Under the pieces are notes generated by a model. It was not told where the DNA came from and made no database searches. It worked only from the letters and a program-made list of their open reading frames with translations. Source: Alphaproteobacteria bacterium (lineage in GTDB: Bacteria > Pseudomonadota > Alphaproteobacteria > Micropepsales > Micropepsaceae). Taken from it: a stretch of 6,429 bases of DNA. The stretch's first letter is position 1, and each line of letters opens with the position of its first letter. Below, in pieces: positions 5,705 to 6,429 of this stretch. A program made the translations under genes and the position numbers. Where the stretch lies: positions 1-6,429 of the forward strand of contig DMER01000168.1 of NCBI GenBank assembly GCA_003451645.1. Direction: 5' to 3'.

Positions 5705-6429
5705 TCACTGCACCTGCACATAGACATTGGTGAGCAGCTCGTCGTCATTGGTCTCACCGGGATCAGAGACATATTCTTCCCAATAGCGCTTGCCCGGTTT
5801 CATCCCTTTGTCGCGGAGTTTGCCCCGCAGCTTGGTCAGCGTGTCGCCAATACTAGAGTAGGCGCCGCGGTGAACGCCCATGATCACGAGGCCCGCCTCC
5901 AGCTCGCCAACCTTGACCCGCCCCTCTTCCGGCAAGCCGGGAGGAACGCTCAACAGCGGGATGGCCGCATCAAAACGGCGCTGATCACCCTCCTCATCAT
6001 TGTCCCAAATCGCCAAAGGCGCGCCAGAGACATCCAAGCCATGCTTTTGGATGTAAGCGATCAATTCGTTGTTGGCGTCCGCGAGAGCCGCGTTCGTCGC
6101 GGCTTGGTCGCCAGACTTGGCAGTGGTTGAGACATAGATGATGGCTTGCGCTTGACGCTGCGCGACATCGGGATCGCGCGCCAAATCCTCAGCCGAGGGC
6201 AGCGGCGTGGGTTGAGATTCCTTGTCGGTGAGCGCCTTCTGAACAGGCTCCGGCAGGCCACTGACATCCAAATCGCCGTCTTTACCTTCAGGGGTCTTGC
6301 CGGGGGCGCTTTGCGGCGGAGCCTTCTCGGACGGCGTGGCGGGCTCAGATTTAGCCGTCTCCGCAACCTGCACGGCCGCAGCACCGTCGACTTTGCCCGT
6401 TTCGACCAGGCTCTTCAGGCGGTTCAGAC
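5705..6429 (-). CDS. GyrI-like effector-binding domain protein, probably with SRPBCC N-terminus (partial)
   Basis: The frame is open to the right edge, so the 5' end is missing and 240 residues are visible. The first visible residues, LNRLKSLVETGKV, resemble the last helix of SRPBCC/polyketide-cyclase-like proteins, so an SRPBCC domain probably precedes. A Pro/Glu/Lys/Ser-rich linker follows (about 6195-6360). Then comes a GyrI-like (AraC effector-binding) domain from about 6160 to the end. Its signatures are PLAIWDNDEEGDQRRFDAAIPL, VKVGELEAGLVIMGVHRGAYSSI and a closing YVSDPGETNDDELLTNVYVQVQ. GyrI-like domains bind small hydrophobic ligands or partner proteins. No DNA-binding domain is visible, which argues against a transcription regulator. 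A GTG at 6371-6373 could be taken as a start, but it would cut the helix at the upstream end. The SRPBCC part is an inference from about a dozen residues. Confidence 0.82.
   Translation of the reverse strand, partial: LNRLKSLVETGKVDGAAAVQVAETAKSEPATPSEKAPPQSAPGKTPEGKDGDLDVSGLPEPVQKALTDKESQPTPLPSAEDLARDPDVAQRQAQAIIYVSTTAKSGDQAATNAALADANNELIAYIQKHGLDVSGAPLAIWDNDEEGDQRRFDAAIPLLSVPPGLPEEGRVKVGELEAGLVIMGVHRGAYSSIGDTLTKLRGKLRDKGMKPGKRYWEEYVSDPGETNDDELLTNVYVQVQ

Overview
The window looks like a piece of a GC-rich alphaproteobacterial chromosome. The evidence is family resemblance only: an EF-G paralogue of a type I recall from Alphaproteobacteria, an AatA-type aspartate aminotransferase, a BrnT/BrnA toxin-antitoxin pair, a DUF486 membrane protein, and a GyrI-like protein with a likely SRPBCC N-terminus. 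No lineage below class can be supported. There are no rRNA, tRNA, CRISPR or transposase signals. The genes are densely packed and no gene-free stretch exceeds about 175 bases.

Layout from left to right. (1) The left edge cuts a minus-strand gene, leaving its first 36 codons, which encode a clear signal peptide. (2) A 690-residue EF-G-like translational GTPase on the minus strand has unusual catalytic motifs. (3) Upstream of it, on the same strand, lies a brnT-brnA module with the toxin first and an 18-bp perfect palindrome over the brnT start codon. (4) Just 22 bases further upstream ends an aspartate aminotransferase, also minus. (5) After a 174-base divergent region, two small plus-strand lipoprotein genes follow. 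(6) A hairpin separates them from a convergent minus-strand DUF486 four-helix membrane protein. (7) The right edge cuts a minus-strand protein with a Pro/Glu/Lys-rich linker and a C-terminal GyrI-like effector-binding domain.

The genes do not form one pathway. They look like housekeeping and envelope genes with a small TA module lodged between the aminotransferase and the EF-G paralogue. The brnTA palindrome is the clearest regulatory signal and fits the known autorepression of brnTA by the ribbon-helix-helix protein BrnA.

Two things deserve a second look. The EF-G paralogue lacks the catalytic histidine of the G3 motif (DCPGSVEF instead of DTPGHVDF) and probably the switch I threonine. In addition, several Shine-Dalgarno sequences here sit in the 3' arm of a local hairpin, most convincingly before the DUF486 and EF-G-like genes. 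I found no clearly new multi-gene system.
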